From: Helicobacteraceae bacterium
Lineage (GTDB): Bacteria; Campylobacterota; Campylobacteria; Campylobacterales; Sulfurimonadaceae
DNA length: 64,000 nt
Direction of reading: 5' to 3'
Assembly (NCBI GenBank): GCA_021163845.1
Contig: JAGGTH010000077.1
Span: forward strand, 1 to 64,000
Part shown: positions 18,883-28,420 of the stretch, piece by piece
Position numbering within the stretch: position 1 is the stretch's first letter
Layout of the letters: each line of letters begins with the position of its first letter
Program-made: the position numbers and the translations under genes
The notes under the pieces: model-generated
Told to the model about the DNA's origin: nothing
The model's input: the letters and a program-made list of their open reading frames with translations, nothing else
Database searches by the model: none

Positions 18883-21783
18883 ATGACAAAAGTTATGAAT
18901 AATAAGCGTAGAAATTTCCTTAAAGTTTCAGGAATGACAGCTGCGTTGGTTGCTTCTCAAGGTAGCCTTTTTGCAAAAACTGATGCCATGAGCATTGAAA
19001 ATGGAAAAAACGAATATCCAAACACAAACTACACAGAGGATATGTACAGAAATGAGTTCTCTTTTACTTATGGTAAAAAAGAAGAGCATGGTTTTGCATA
19101 CCACTGTGTAAACTGTCAAGGAAACTGTGCATGGGAAGTTTGGTCACACAATGGTGTTATTACACGTGAGAACCAATCAGCTCGCTATCCGATCATCAAT
19201 GCAAAGATCCCTGACTTTAACCCACGTGGTTGTAATAAAGGTGTTCAGCATTCACAAACAATGTACCAAAAAGATAGAATTCTTTATCCAATGGTTCGTA
19301 CAGGTGAACGTGGTGAAGGAAAATGGAAACGTGTAAGCTGGGATGAAGCGGCAGAGAAAATCTGTCAAAATATCTTTGACACATTGACAGATCCAGAGCG
19401 CGGTCCAGATAAGCTTATGGTACACGCTGGTACGGGTCTTTTAACTGAGGGTCGTCGTGGTTCCGTATTACGTTTCTCTACGCAACTTGGTGCAAACCGT
19501 ATCTACCCATCATCTTACCTAGGAGATATGTTCTCAGGTGCTGCTATTGCATACGGTGAGGGGAACCTTGGATGTACTTGGGACTTCATGTACACAGTTG
19601 ATACTGCTGTTATGTGGGGTGGTAACCCTTCAGTTTCACGTATCCCTGATGCTCACTTTGTATGGGAAGGAAAATATAACGGTGCGAAAGTTATCGTAAT
19701 TACTCCAGAATTTAATGCAACTGCAAAATCTGCAGACCTTTGGATCCCAATCAAAGCTGGTTCAGATAATATCTTAGCGATGAGTGTTATTCACCAAATC
19801 TTAGAGCACAAAATGTACAAGCCAGAGTTTGCAAAACTCTATACCGATCTTCCATTCTTAGTAGATGTGAAAACTCAAAAAATGATCCGTAGAAATGACT
19901 TAGAGCATACTGAGGATAAAGAGCTTCACCATAAATGGGATGAACAATTCTATTGTATGAACGAAACAGATGGAAAACCTTTCTTGATGCCAGGTACAGA
20001 AGGTCACGATACACGTACGCTTCGCCTACCAAAAGATGTAAAACCTACACTTGAAGGTTCTTGGACTATAACGGACGTTCATGGACATGAGAGAGAAGTA
20101 ACAACTGTATTTGAAATGCTTAAAAAATCTGCTGCAAAATTTGCACCAGAGGCTACAAAAGATATTACAGGTGTACATCCAGAGACTGTTACACAGCTTG
20201 CAAAAGACATCGCTCTACCAAAAGTGGTTGAGATTACAACAGGGTTTTCACTCAACAAATATTTTAATGGGATGATGACTATTTGGAACGTTGCTTCTAT
20301 TTGTGGACTTACAGGTCGTATGGGGCCATACGGTGGACTCAACACAGAAAATGAGTTTCAACTTTCAGGTCTTGGAGCACTTTCAGGATTCAGTGGAAAA
20401 TATAACCCACGTTTTGGTTCTGGATTCGTTGGTGAGTTCATGAACGGTAACGGGATGAAAACATTTGATGAATACTTCACAGATGAAGATGTCAAACGTG
20501 CACAAAACGGAATGAGTAAAAAAGAGTATATGGCAGTTCTTAGTGAAATGCTAGAAGCTGGTAAAAATGGTGGAGATAACCTTACAAGCGAACACGGAAA
20601 CGTTGTAAAACCTTGGTGGTTACCAACTACAGCTCTTATTGTTGCGGATTCAACTTTTAGACGTAACAAAGGGAACGAATACCGTAAAGCATTCTTAGGT
20701 AGAATGGACTTTTATGCGTATGTTGACTATAGAATGAGTGAAGCTGCACAGTATGCGGATGTATTACTTCCAGCAAAATCTCACTATGAAGTGTATGACC
20801 TTAGAACATCTCCGGGTTACCATAGATTTACAAACCTTGCTCAGCCAGTAGCAAACATCAAAAATGTTGGTGAAGCGATGGATGAGTGGAGTATGTTCAC
20901 ACTTCTTGCAAAAAAACTAGAAGAGATTGCAAATCGTCCTGAAAATGTTGGTCAAGCAAAAGTAAAAGATGATGTACGTTATGCAAGACCAGGGTACCAT
21001 GACCTTACAATATTCCATAAAGAATATACAAATACAGATGAAGAGTCTGAGGGTGAAGGTGAAGTTTACCTTGGTACGGACAAAATGGCTGTTCAAGCTG
21101 CTCTTGAAAAATGTGAGCAATATGAGCCATGGACTATGGAAAAAATGTATAAAATGGGTGGTTTCTTGCTTATCAATGAAAAAGCAGCGCAAACATCACC
21201 ACTTTATTCAGATAAGCCATACAATTCGAATGAGAACCATTTATACAAATTTCAGCCACTTCATACAATGTCTGGTCGTCAAACATTCTATGTTGACCAT
21301 GAGATGTATATCAGAATGGGTGCTGCGACAAATACTGGTATGGAAGGGATCCGTCCACAACGTAAAGAGTATCCGTATGTACTAATGACGCCACACGCGA
21401 GATGGTCTATCCACTCGAACTATAAAACGTCACGTACACTTCTTCGCCTGCAACGTGGTGTACCGGCTATCCAGATCAACCGTGTAGTAGCAGAGACAAA
21501 AGGTATTGAAGATGGTGATACTATCCGTGTATTCAATAATCTTGGTGAGTTCTATGCAATGGCAAAACTTAGTTCTTCTGCTCCAGCTGATGGTTTAGTA
21601 CTTGAGCATGGATGGGAACCGTACATGTATAAGTTTAACAAAGGTCACAATGAAGTTGTACCTACATCTCTTAACCTCTTAGAGATGGCAGATGGATGGG
21701 GTCACCTCAAATTTGGTGGTCTTTGGGATGGTAACCAGTACGCATACGATGGTGCTGTTAACTATGAAAAAGCAAAAGTTTAA
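18883..21783 (+). CDS. Type II DMSO-reductase-family molybdopterin oxidoreductase, alpha subunit (Tat-exported)
   Basis: Tat-like NKRRNFLKVSG; FS0 motif H-x3-C-x3-C (HCVNCQGNC) with PRGCNKG; NQSARYP; candidate Asp Mo-ligand region SSYLGDMFSG. Confidence 0.88.
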   Translation: MTKVMNNKRRNFLKVSGMTAALVASQGSLFAKTDAMSIENGKNEYPNTNYTEDMYRNEFSFTYGKKEEHGFAYHCVNCQGNCAWEVWSHNGVITRENQSARYPIINAKIPDFNPRGCNKGVQHSQTMYQKDRILYPMVRTGERGEGKWKRVSWDEAAEKICQNIFDTLTDPERGPDKLMVHAGTGLLTEGRRGSVLRFSTQLGANRIYPSSYLGDMFSGAAIAYGEGNLGCTWDFMYTVDTAVMWGGNPSVSRIPDAHFVWEGKYNGAKVIVITPEFNATAKSADLWIPIKAGSDNILAMSVIHQILEHKMYKPEFAKLYTDLPFLVDVKTQKMIRRNDLEHTEDKELHHKWDEQFYCMNETDGKPFLMPGTEGHDTRTLRLPKDVKPTLEGSWTITDVHGHEREVTTVFEMLKKSAAKFAPEATKDITGVHPETVTQLAKDIALPKVVEITTGFSLNKYFNGMMTIWNVASICGLTGRMGPYGGLNTENEFQLSGLGALSGFSGKYNPRFGSGFVGEFMNGNGMKTFDEYFTDEDVKRAQNGMSKKEYMAVLSEMLEAGKNGGDNLTSEHGNVVKPWWLPTTALIVADSTFRRNKGNEYRKAFLGRMDFYAYVDYRMSEAAQYADVLLPAKSHYEVYDLRTSPGYHRFTNLAQPVANIKNVGEAMDEWSMFTLLAKKLEEIANRPENVGQAKVKDDVRYARPGYHDLTIFHKEYTNTDEESEGEGEVYLGTDKMAVQAALEKCEQYEPWTMEKMYKMGGFLLINEKAAQTSPLYSDKPYNSNENHLYKFQPLHTMSGRQTFYVDHEMYIRMGAATNTGMEGIRPQRKEYPYVLMTPHARWSIHSNYKTSRTLLRLQRGVPAIQINRVVAETKGIEDGDTIRVFNNLGEFYAMAKLSSSAPADGLVLEHGWEPYMYKFNKGHNEVVPTSLNLLEMADGWGHLKFGGLWDGNQYAYDGAVNYEKAKV

Positions 21784-21792
21784 GGAGCATAG

Positions 21793-22923
21793 ATGTCAAA
21801 AAGACAATTAGCAATGGTTATGGACCTGAACAAATGTATCGGGTGCCAAACATGTACTGTAGCATGTAAAACTCAGTGGACTAATAGAAATGGTCGTGAG
21901 TATATGTACTGGAATAACGTTGAGACGTATCCTGGTACTGGTTATCCTAAAAACTGGATGGAGTTAGGTGGTGGTTTTGATGCTGCTGGTGACTTACAAC
22001 CAGGTGTTATTCCAAACCTTGAGGCAGATTATGGTGTGCCTTGGGATTATAACTACGATGCACTTCAAGGTGGAGCAAGCTTTGAGCCAAACGTAGAGCC
22101 AACATGGGGACCAAACTGGGATGAAGATGAGGGTGCTGGTGCATTCCCACAAGATAACTACTTCTTCTACCTTCCACGTATTTGTAACCACTGTACAAAT
22201 CCTGGATGTTTAAGTGCGTGTCCTCGTGATGCAATCTTTAAACGTGAACAAGATGGTGTTGTTTTAGTTGACTTAGACAGATGTCAAGGGTACCGCTATT
22301 GTATCGCGGGTTGCCCTTACAAAAAAATCTATTTCAACCCAAAAATCTCTAAATCTGAAAAATGTATCCTTTGTTTCCCACGTGTGGAGCAAGGTCTTCC
22401 ACCAGCGTGTGCACAACAATGTGTTGGACGTATCCGTTTTGTTGGTTTCTTAGATGATGAAGAGTCTCAAGTATATAAACTTGTACATAAGTACAAAGTT
22501 GCACTAGGACTTAGAAGTGATTATGGTACACAACCAAATGTTTATTATGTTCCACCAACCGAATCTCCAGTGAAATTCGATGCTGATGGGAAGATCATTC
22601 CTGATTCAGGACGTCTTCCAATTGAAGAGCTTGAAAAATTATTTGGACCAGAAGTTCATGGTGCGATCAAAACATTAAAAGATGAGATGAAAAAACGTAA
22701 AGAGACTGGTGAGAGTGAATTAATGGATATCTTAATTGCATACCAACACTCAGATATGTTCCGTCTTGATAACAACTACTATCAACAAGTAGCACGTGAA
22801 AATGGTCAAAATCCATTGGCACCTGTAGATACTCGTTATGCAGCTGGTAAATATACAAAAGCTGGACATGAAATGAATTTCTTTCATGGTGGGCATGGTC
22901 ATACAGCAGGAGGACATCATTAA
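21793..22923 (+). CDS. Type II DMSO-reductase-family iron-sulfur beta subunit (NarH/DdhB/EbdB-like)
   Basis: CIGCQTCTVACKTQW, CNHCTNPGCLSACP, CQGYRYCIAGCPYKKIYFNP (3-Cys cluster), CILCFPRVEQGLPPACAQQC. Confidence 0.92.
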   Translation: MSKRQLAMVMDLNKCIGCQTCTVACKTQWTNRNGREYMYWNNVETYPGTGYPKNWMELGGGFDAAGDLQPGVIPNLEADYGVPWDYNYDALQGGASFEPNVEPTWGPNWDEDEGAGAFPQDNYFFYLPRICNHCTNPGCLSACPRDAIFKREQDGVVLVDLDRCQGYRYCIAGCPYKKIYFNPKISKSEKCILCFPRVEQGLPPACAQQCVGRIRFVGFLDDEESQVYKLVHKYKVALGLRSDYGTQPNVYYVPPTESPVKFDADGKIIPDSGRLPIEELEKLFGPEVHGAIKTLKDEMKKRKETGESELMDILIAYQHSDMFRLDNNYYQQVARENGQNPLAPVDTRYAAGKYTKAGHEMNFFHGGHGHTAGGHH

Positions 22924-24125
22924 TGAAAAAATTAGTAAATACTCTAGTAACAGCTAGTGTTATCGCAACTGCGGTAGCTGCTAGCTCCGTGATTACAGCG
23001 GTAAAAGTGAATGCTAATCTTGATAAGGTTAGCTATAACTACGATGTGTGGGAAAATGCTAAGATGACTGAAGTGACTCTTTATCCACAAACTACTATTA
23101 AGTTTAACGATAAAGAAGCAAACAACATCAATCAGGATGCAAAAGCGATTACAGCAGAGATCGGAGCGCTTTATAATGGCTCTAAGATCGCATTCATAGT
23201 GAAATGGGCTGATGGAACAAAAAATATCACTACAGGGAACTGTATCGATAGATATGCAGATGGTTTTGCAATGCAGTTTGCATCTGATGCATCGAATCCA
23301 AAACAATTACCATATATCGGTATGGGTTCAGATGGACGTCCTGTTGTAGTGCATCTTCAAAAAGAAGCATTTGGAACATATGAACCAAATGGTTATGGGA
23401 ATGTTGCACATCAAGTAAATCCAAATCAAACAGATTTATTTGGAAAAGATCTTGCGAACTTTAACAAAAAAGTAAAAGCATTAGCTACCAATGACTATGA
23501 GAGAAGCTTTGTTGCGGAAGGTTTTCGTTCAACAACTGAGATTAAAGATGGAAGTAACACTTCCTATGCTCGTATCGGTTATGTAGGTAAAGGCTGGGAA
23601 GGTACACTCTCTCGCCCATTAAAAGATGCATACGTAGATTTAAATGCGGCTGTTATCCCTGTAGCACTCGCAATTTGGGATGGTGGAAAACTTGGTCGTA
23701 ACGGACTTAAGTATCTTACTGGTTGGACAGCTGTAAAACTAGAAGGTAAAACAGGTTCAGAGGAACTTTTAGCTTCTCTTACTGAGAAATCTAAAGGGGA
23801 TGCTGCAAAAGGGAAAGAAGCAGCAATGAACAATGGATGTACAGGTTGTCACCAAATGGAAGCACAAGACGCTGAAAACCTTATGGGACCAGGTTTAAAG
23901 AATATTGGTGGATATGCAACTGCTGATTATTTAAGAGAGTCTCTTGTAGCTCCATCGGCTGTAGTTGTTCCAGGGTATAATAGAAATGCGCATTCATCAT
24001 TCCCGTGGTATAATCTAGAAGATGGCAAAAGAGTTTCAACTATGCCAGGATTTGATTACTTAGAGCAATCGGATATTGAAGATATAGTTGCTTACTTACA
24101 AACTTTAAAAGCGGAGGTTAAGTAA
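22923..24125 (+). CDS. Gamma subunit: EbdC/DdhC-like heme b domain fused to a C-terminal cytochrome c domain
   Basis: Signal peptide; IAFIVKWADGTKN and FAMQF-type heme b gamma-subunit segment; C-terminal CTGCHQ plus TMPGF, a class I cytochrome c pattern. Confidence 0.8.
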   Translation: MKKLVNTLVTASVIATAVAASSVITAVKVNANLDKVSYNYDVWENAKMTEVTLYPQTTIKFNDKEANNINQDAKAITAEIGALYNGSKIAFIVKWADGTKNITTGNCIDRYADGFAMQFASDASNPKQLPYIGMGSDGRPVVVHLQKEAFGTYEPNGYGNVAHQVNPNQTDLFGKDLANFNKKVKALATNDYERSFVAEGFRSTTEIKDGSNTSYARIGYVGKGWEGTLSRPLKDAYVDLNAAVIPVALAIWDGGKLGRNGLKYLTGWTAVKLEGKTGSEELLASLTEKSKGDAAKGKEAAMNNGCTGCHQMEAQDAENLMGPGLKNIGGYATADYLRESLVAPSAVVVPGYNRNAHSSFPWYNLEDGKRVSTMPGFDYLEQSDIEDIVAYLQTLKAEVK

Positions 24126-24577
24126 TGAAAACTTTAAGTTTAATAACTTCGGCACTTACTTTAGCTGCTGTGCTTGTTTTAAGTGGATGTGGTGAAGAAC
24201 CTAAGCCAGCTGGAAAAGCGAGTACTGAACTAGTACCGATGGAAAAAATGGGTTTTTTAACAATCGACACATGTGCTGAAGCTGGTGCATTTAAAGACTG
24301 TTATTTAGAAAACTATGTTTGTGGAACAGATGGGTGTTACCAAGAGTTCGAACCAGGTGTGTTTGGAAAAGTAGGACTTGTTCTTTATTCACATGTTGAT
24401 GGGATCTCTTACAAGTTAGATGTTACTGATCTTGATATGAGTCTTATCGATACAGGTATCAACCGTAATGATGTAAGTATCGTAGGTGAATATGATGCTT
24501 CTACAAATACTCTTTATGCTAAAGAGTTTAAAGCTCCACCACCACCGAAGAAGTCTTTCTTTAAAGGTTGTCTCTAA
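24125..24577 (+). CDS. Cys-rich lipoprotein of the molybdoenzyme cluster
   Basis: Lipobox VLSGCGEE; further Cys in DTCAEAGAFKDCYLENYVCGTDGCY; C-terminal FFKGCL; start/stop overlap with the gamma-subunit gene. Confidence 0.75.
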   Translation: MKTLSLITSALTLAAVLVLSGCGEEPKPAGKASTELVPMEKMGFLTIDTCAEAGAFKDCYLENYVCGTDGCYQEFEPGVFGKVGLVLYSHVDGISYKLDVTDLDMSLIDTGINRNDVSIVGEYDASTNTLYAKEFKAPPPPKKSFFKGCL

Positions 24578-24578
24578 T

Positions 24579-24601
24579 CTTAAAGCCCTCCGGGCTTTAA
24601 G
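24579..24601 (+). terminator. Rho-independent terminator of the molybdoenzyme operon
   Basis: CTTAAAGCCC-TCC-GGGCTTTAAG then TGGTGTTTTTCTT. Confidence 0.85.
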
Positions 24602-24699
24602 TGGTGTTTTTCTTATAACTTCAACATACTTCATAACGCCCTATCGTCTTCAAGCGAAGTTATGATAAAAATCCCAAATACTTTAACAATAGGACACTT

Positions 24700-25275
24700 A
24701 TGAATAAAGAGTACAGACTCTATATATATGCTTTTTTATCTCGTACAATGGCAGATGTCGCAGATAAGAACTATATCAAAGACTTACGTAAAAACAAAGA
24801 CCTCTTAGAGCTTCTTGGAGAAGAGACAAAAGAGTGGTTTGAGACGCATTCTGATGAGATGATCCTAGATGCACTCAATGAAGACTTCTCTTCAATGTTT
24901 GTTATCAATACTCAGGCGGTAGAATCATTTGTTTTAGATGCAAAAAATGAAACGCTAGTAGGGCTTCAAAACCCTGTGATGAATTTTTATTATAAGCATG
25001 GATTTGAGCTCAATATGGATCAGAGTGATCTTATGGCACCCGATCATCTCTCAATTGAATTTGCTTTTATGCAGACCCTTATCTACAGAGATGAGCAAAA
25101 ACCTCAGTACGATTTTTTAAAAGAACATCTTTTTATCTGGGTTGTCCCATATATGATAGGGATGAAATCTATGGCAAATACACCTTTTTATAGAGATATT
25201 TGTGATTTTATCGTAGAGTTTGTTGTTGCCGATTTTGAGTATTGTAGCCAAGAGATGGAGCAACTCAGTGAATGA
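24700..25275 (+). CDS. TorD/DmsD-family molybdoenzyme chaperone
   Basis: About 190 aa all-helical; YAFLSRTMADV and SIEFAFMQTLI; located next to the molybdoenzyme. Confidence 0.75.
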   Translation: MNKEYRLYIYAFLSRTMADVADKNYIKDLRKNKDLLELLGEETKEWFETHSDEMILDALNEDFSSMFVINTQAVESFVLDAKNETLVGLQNPVMNFYYKHGFELNMDQSDLMAPDHLSIEFAFMQTLIYRDEQKPQYDFLKEHLFIWVVPYMIGMKSMANTPFYRDICDFIVEFVVADFEYCSQEMEQLSE

Positions 25276-26368
25276 TTTAAGCTTTGTTCAAAGATCTGAA
25301 CTCTTCTCTTATAGTGGCACCAATTGTATTCGTAATGACTACCACTTTAATACATGCCAAAAATGTGTTGATATTTGTCCTGTAGGTGCTTTTGATATAG
25401 TAAGAAATGCACTTAAACTTTACTCTAATGAATGTATAGAGTGTTCGGCGTGTATTGGAAGTTGTCCTACAGAGGCACTGAGCATCAAACACTTTGATCC
25501 TAACCTTTATACCCAAGAGTTTGCTTCATTAGAAGATAAAACACTTTCTTGTAAAAAAACGACCAATTGCCTTGGTGCCTTTGATGCGCATCATTATATT
25601 ACTATGGTACTCAATGCAGAAGAATCTCCTGTATGTGATATGACACATTGTGAATCGTGCGCTCTCAATAAAGACAAAAAAGTTGAAAACTTTATACGCG
25701 AAGAGATTACCAAAGCAAATGAGTTTCTTCTCGCTTGTGGGATAGAAAACAGCGTAGAAACACTTGAGGAAAAAATTGAAGAAGAGAATCCTAAACGCGC
25801 TCTTTTTAAGGCTGCATTTTCTAAAGTAAAAGATGCAAGTACTAAAGAGGATGTTAATCCAAACACCTTATCTATAACGACACTGCATCAAAGAGACCCC
25901 AATTCTCACGGCGTTCCACTCAAGTTTCTCAATCTCAAACGTGCCATTAAAAACAATCTTACAAAATTTGCTACAACTTCACATGAAACAAATTTTGGAC
26001 TCTTTGCGAAAAAAGAGATCATCTTTTCTTCATGTACTAACTGTGGTGATTGTGTGCAGTTTTGCCCAACAGAAGCATTATTAAAAACCTCAGATAAACA
26101 GGGAATTAACTTTAATGTAGGGGATTGTATCGCTTGTGGAATATGTGATCACATCTGTAAAACAGATGCGATCCATACGACTGAGGGGATCGATCTTGTA
26201 AATTTTGCCTATGATAGAGGCGAAGAGCTTGTTCATTATGAAATGGTGATGTGTCACGAGTGTCGTTGCCCTTACCCTTATCGTGGGGGAGATCCTATCT
26301 GTGATCGATGTGCAGATTATCAAAGTGATTTTGCTCACGTATTCACTATGGCGAAGGATATGAAGTAA
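25268..26368 (+). CDS. Polyferredoxin (four [4Fe-4S]-type motifs) with C-terminal Cys-rich knuckle
   Basis: CQKCVDICP, CIECSACIGSCP, CTNCGDCVQFCP, CIACGICDHIC; CHECRCPYPYRGGDPICDRC; likely GTG start at 25268 overlapping torD. Confidence 0.82.
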   Translation: MNDLSFVQRSELFSYSGTNCIRNDYHFNTCQKCVDICPVGAFDIVRNALKLYSNECIECSACIGSCPTEALSIKHFDPNLYTQEFASLEDKTLSCKKTTNCLGAFDAHHYITMVLNAEESPVCDMTHCESCALNKDKKVENFIREEITKANEFLLACGIENSVETLEEKIEEENPKRALFKAAFSKVKDASTKEDVNPNTLSITTLHQRDPNSHGVPLKFLNLKRAIKNNLTKFATTSHETNFGLFAKKEIIFSSCTNCGDCVQFCPTEALLKTSDKQGINFNVGDCIACGICDHICKTDAIHTTEGIDLVNFAYDRGEELVHYEMVMCHECRCPYPYRGGDPICDRCADYQSDFAHVFTMAKDMK

Positions 26369-26395
26369 AAAGTTCTTGGCACTCATGCCAAGAGT

Positions 26396-27451
26396 TTATT
26401 TGTCCATTTTCCCTTTGGCTGTTTTTATCGCACTTCCTAGCGCCTCTTTGGCTGCTATCCATGCTTGGATACCCATTCGTTTAGCTTCTTGTGCTTTTGG
26501 TGACTGGAGCGCTTCTCCGCCACGCTTCATCGCACTTTTTGCAAATGCAGAGAACTTCTCACGCATCACATCCGCTGCTTCTTTAGAGATATGCACAAGT
26601 TCTTCAAGATCATAGTGCATCGTTTCATTGATCTCTAAAAGAAGTTTTCTCACACTCGTAGAGTTCTCTTGCGCTTTTGTTTGTACTACTTGAGAGAAGA
26701 GAATATCTGTTTGATTGAGGTCTTCGATGATAGTATCATAATCCTCTATCAAGATATTTTTTGCCTCAGGCGGGATAAATGCCAAACGCTTTTTAAATCT
26801 ATCAATAGAATACACAAGTCCACCGCGCATTCCTTTGAGTGTCGCTGTGAGTATTTCACGTGCTTTGGTTGGGCTTGCTTCTGCTACATCCACAGCTGAT
26901 TGTAAAATAGTCGAGAGTATCTTACGGATACGAATAGTATTAAGAGAACCCTCTTTGATCGCCTCATACGTGATCTCTTTGATGAGCTCTTCTGTAATAT
27001 CTGTAATATCTCTATCTTGATCTTTTTCAAGTGTAGTGATGATCGCTGATTCTACGATCTCCCCTAAAATATCATACAAATCGATTGACTGAAGTTTGAT
27101 CTGATGGAGCTTTGCGAGGATCTGTGTTTGTTCTGGGTCAACCTGTGCTTCCATAGCATTAAAAACAGTATATTTGAGTTCTTGTAGTGCTATAGATTTT
27201 CTCTCCAAGCTTCGTTCTATCTGCTCTTTTTGGGCAAGAAGGGCTTCCACTTCATCATGCAGGGTTTTTGTCTCAATATCAAGGATGCTCGTCGCTAAAG
27301 CGCGAAGTTCTCCGATGCTTAGGTTGTTTGCATCTACATCCCACTCCCTAGTGAGATGATTGACGATATCCTCCACGCGTTCATTGACATTTGCTAGCTT
27401 CATATTGTAAGACTGTTTCAAATCTCTTTGTAGTTTTTCAAGTTCCATCAT
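26396..27451 (-). CDS. Coiled-coil/helical hypothetical protein
   Basis: 351 aa ORF on the correct strand within the moaC-linked block. Confidence 0.6.
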   Translation of the reverse strand: MMELEKLQRDLKQSYNMKLANVNERVEDIVNHLTREWDVDANNLSIGELRALATSILDIETKTLHDEVEALLAQKEQIERSLERKSIALQELKYTVFNAMEAQVDPEQTQILAKLHQIKLQSIDLYDILGEIVESAIITTLEKDQDRDITDITEELIKEITYEAIKEGSLNTIRIRKILSTILQSAVDVAEASPTKAREILTATLKGMRGGLVYSIDRFKKRLAFIPPEAKNILIEDYDTIIEDLNQTDILFSQVVQTKAQENSTSVRKLLLEINETMHYDLEELVHISKEAADVMREKFSAFAKSAMKRGGEALQSPKAQEAKRMGIQAWIAAKEALGSAIKTAKGKMDK

Positions 27452-27459
27452 CTCTCCTT

Positions 27460-27729
27460 TTAGAGTACCATTTTGATATTTTGGTGTGCTTTGAGAGCCT
27501 CATAGATAAAGTTTCTCTCATCTTCATTGAGTATAACCAAATCGAGATTCATACTCACATATTTTCCTGTTTTACTTGAATTAGAATGGGTCAAACTATG
27601 CTCACGCTCCAAAATCACTTCATGGATCGCTCGCTCTATCGCCTCTTTTTCATAGCCTATAAGCTTGTAGCACCACGAACAAGGGTACTCAAGCTCTAAC
27701 TTTTCTTTACTATCGTTGATAATCTCCAC
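27460..27729 (-). CDS. Hypothetical small protein
   Basis: 89 aa; CSWC motif; overlaps moaC by 20 nt. Confidence 0.6.
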   Translation of the reverse strand: MEIINDSKEKLELEYPCSWCYKLIGYEKEAIERAIHEVILEREHSLTHSNSSKTGKYVSMNLDLVILNEDERNFIYEALKAHQNIKMVL

Positions 27730-28180
27730 TTTTGCCTCCCGATTTTTGTTCTAACTGTACGTGACGGACCACCATTGATTTATCAATCGCTTTGACCATA
27801 TCATAGATGGTAAGAAGACCGATGCTCACACCCGTAAGCGCTTCCATCTCTACACCTGTTTGTCCTGTAAGTTTGGCTGTAAGGATGAGTTTGAATCCTG
27901 GAAGTTCTGGAAGTTCTTCTACGTCGCAGTTGATCCCGCTAAGGTTGAGCGGATGACACATCGGAATAAGCTCAGATGTTTTTTTCGTACCCATAATTGC
28001 AGCGATCACAGCTGTTTGAAGCACGGGACCTTTTTTAGTTTTTTCACTTACTATCGCATTGTAAGCCTCTTGGCTCATCTCGATAATACCGCTTGCGACA
28101 GCAACGCGTGTTGTAGAGCTTTTCTCACTCACATCGACCATTTTAGGTCTGTCTTTTTCGTCCAAATGGGTTAGGTTCAT
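27710..28180 (-). CDS. moaC: Cyclic pyranopterin monophosphate synthase
   Basis: [52 protein letters not shown]. Confidence 0.97.
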   Translation of the reverse strand: MNLTHLDEKDRPKMVDVSEKSSTTRVAVASGIIEMSQEAYNAIVSEKTKKGPVLQTAVIAAIMGTKKTSELIPMCHPLNLSGINCDVEELPELPGFKLILTAKLTGQTGVEMEALTGVSIGLLTIYDMVKAIDKSMVVRHVQLEQKSGGKSGDYQR

Positions 28181-28246
28181 TATTTCTCGTTTATTGTAAT
28201 GTTTAGGTTTTGATTATAGCAAAGTGTAGGTAAATTTGTAATTTTG

Positions 28247-28323
<77 letters not shown>

Positions 28324-28389
28324 GTCTTTTTGTAGATTGTGATTATATAAAAAATAGATTGAAATTGCAAGAAAAAAGTAAAAAAAAGA

Positions 28390-28413
28390 TTTACTACCCA
28401 AAAGGGTAGTAAA
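28390..28413 (-). terminator. Terminator of the multiheme cytochrome gene
   Basis: TTTACTACCC-AAAA-GGGTAGTAAA with a T-rich tract on the minus strand. Confidence 0.85.
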
Positions 28414-28420
28414 AAGTGTG

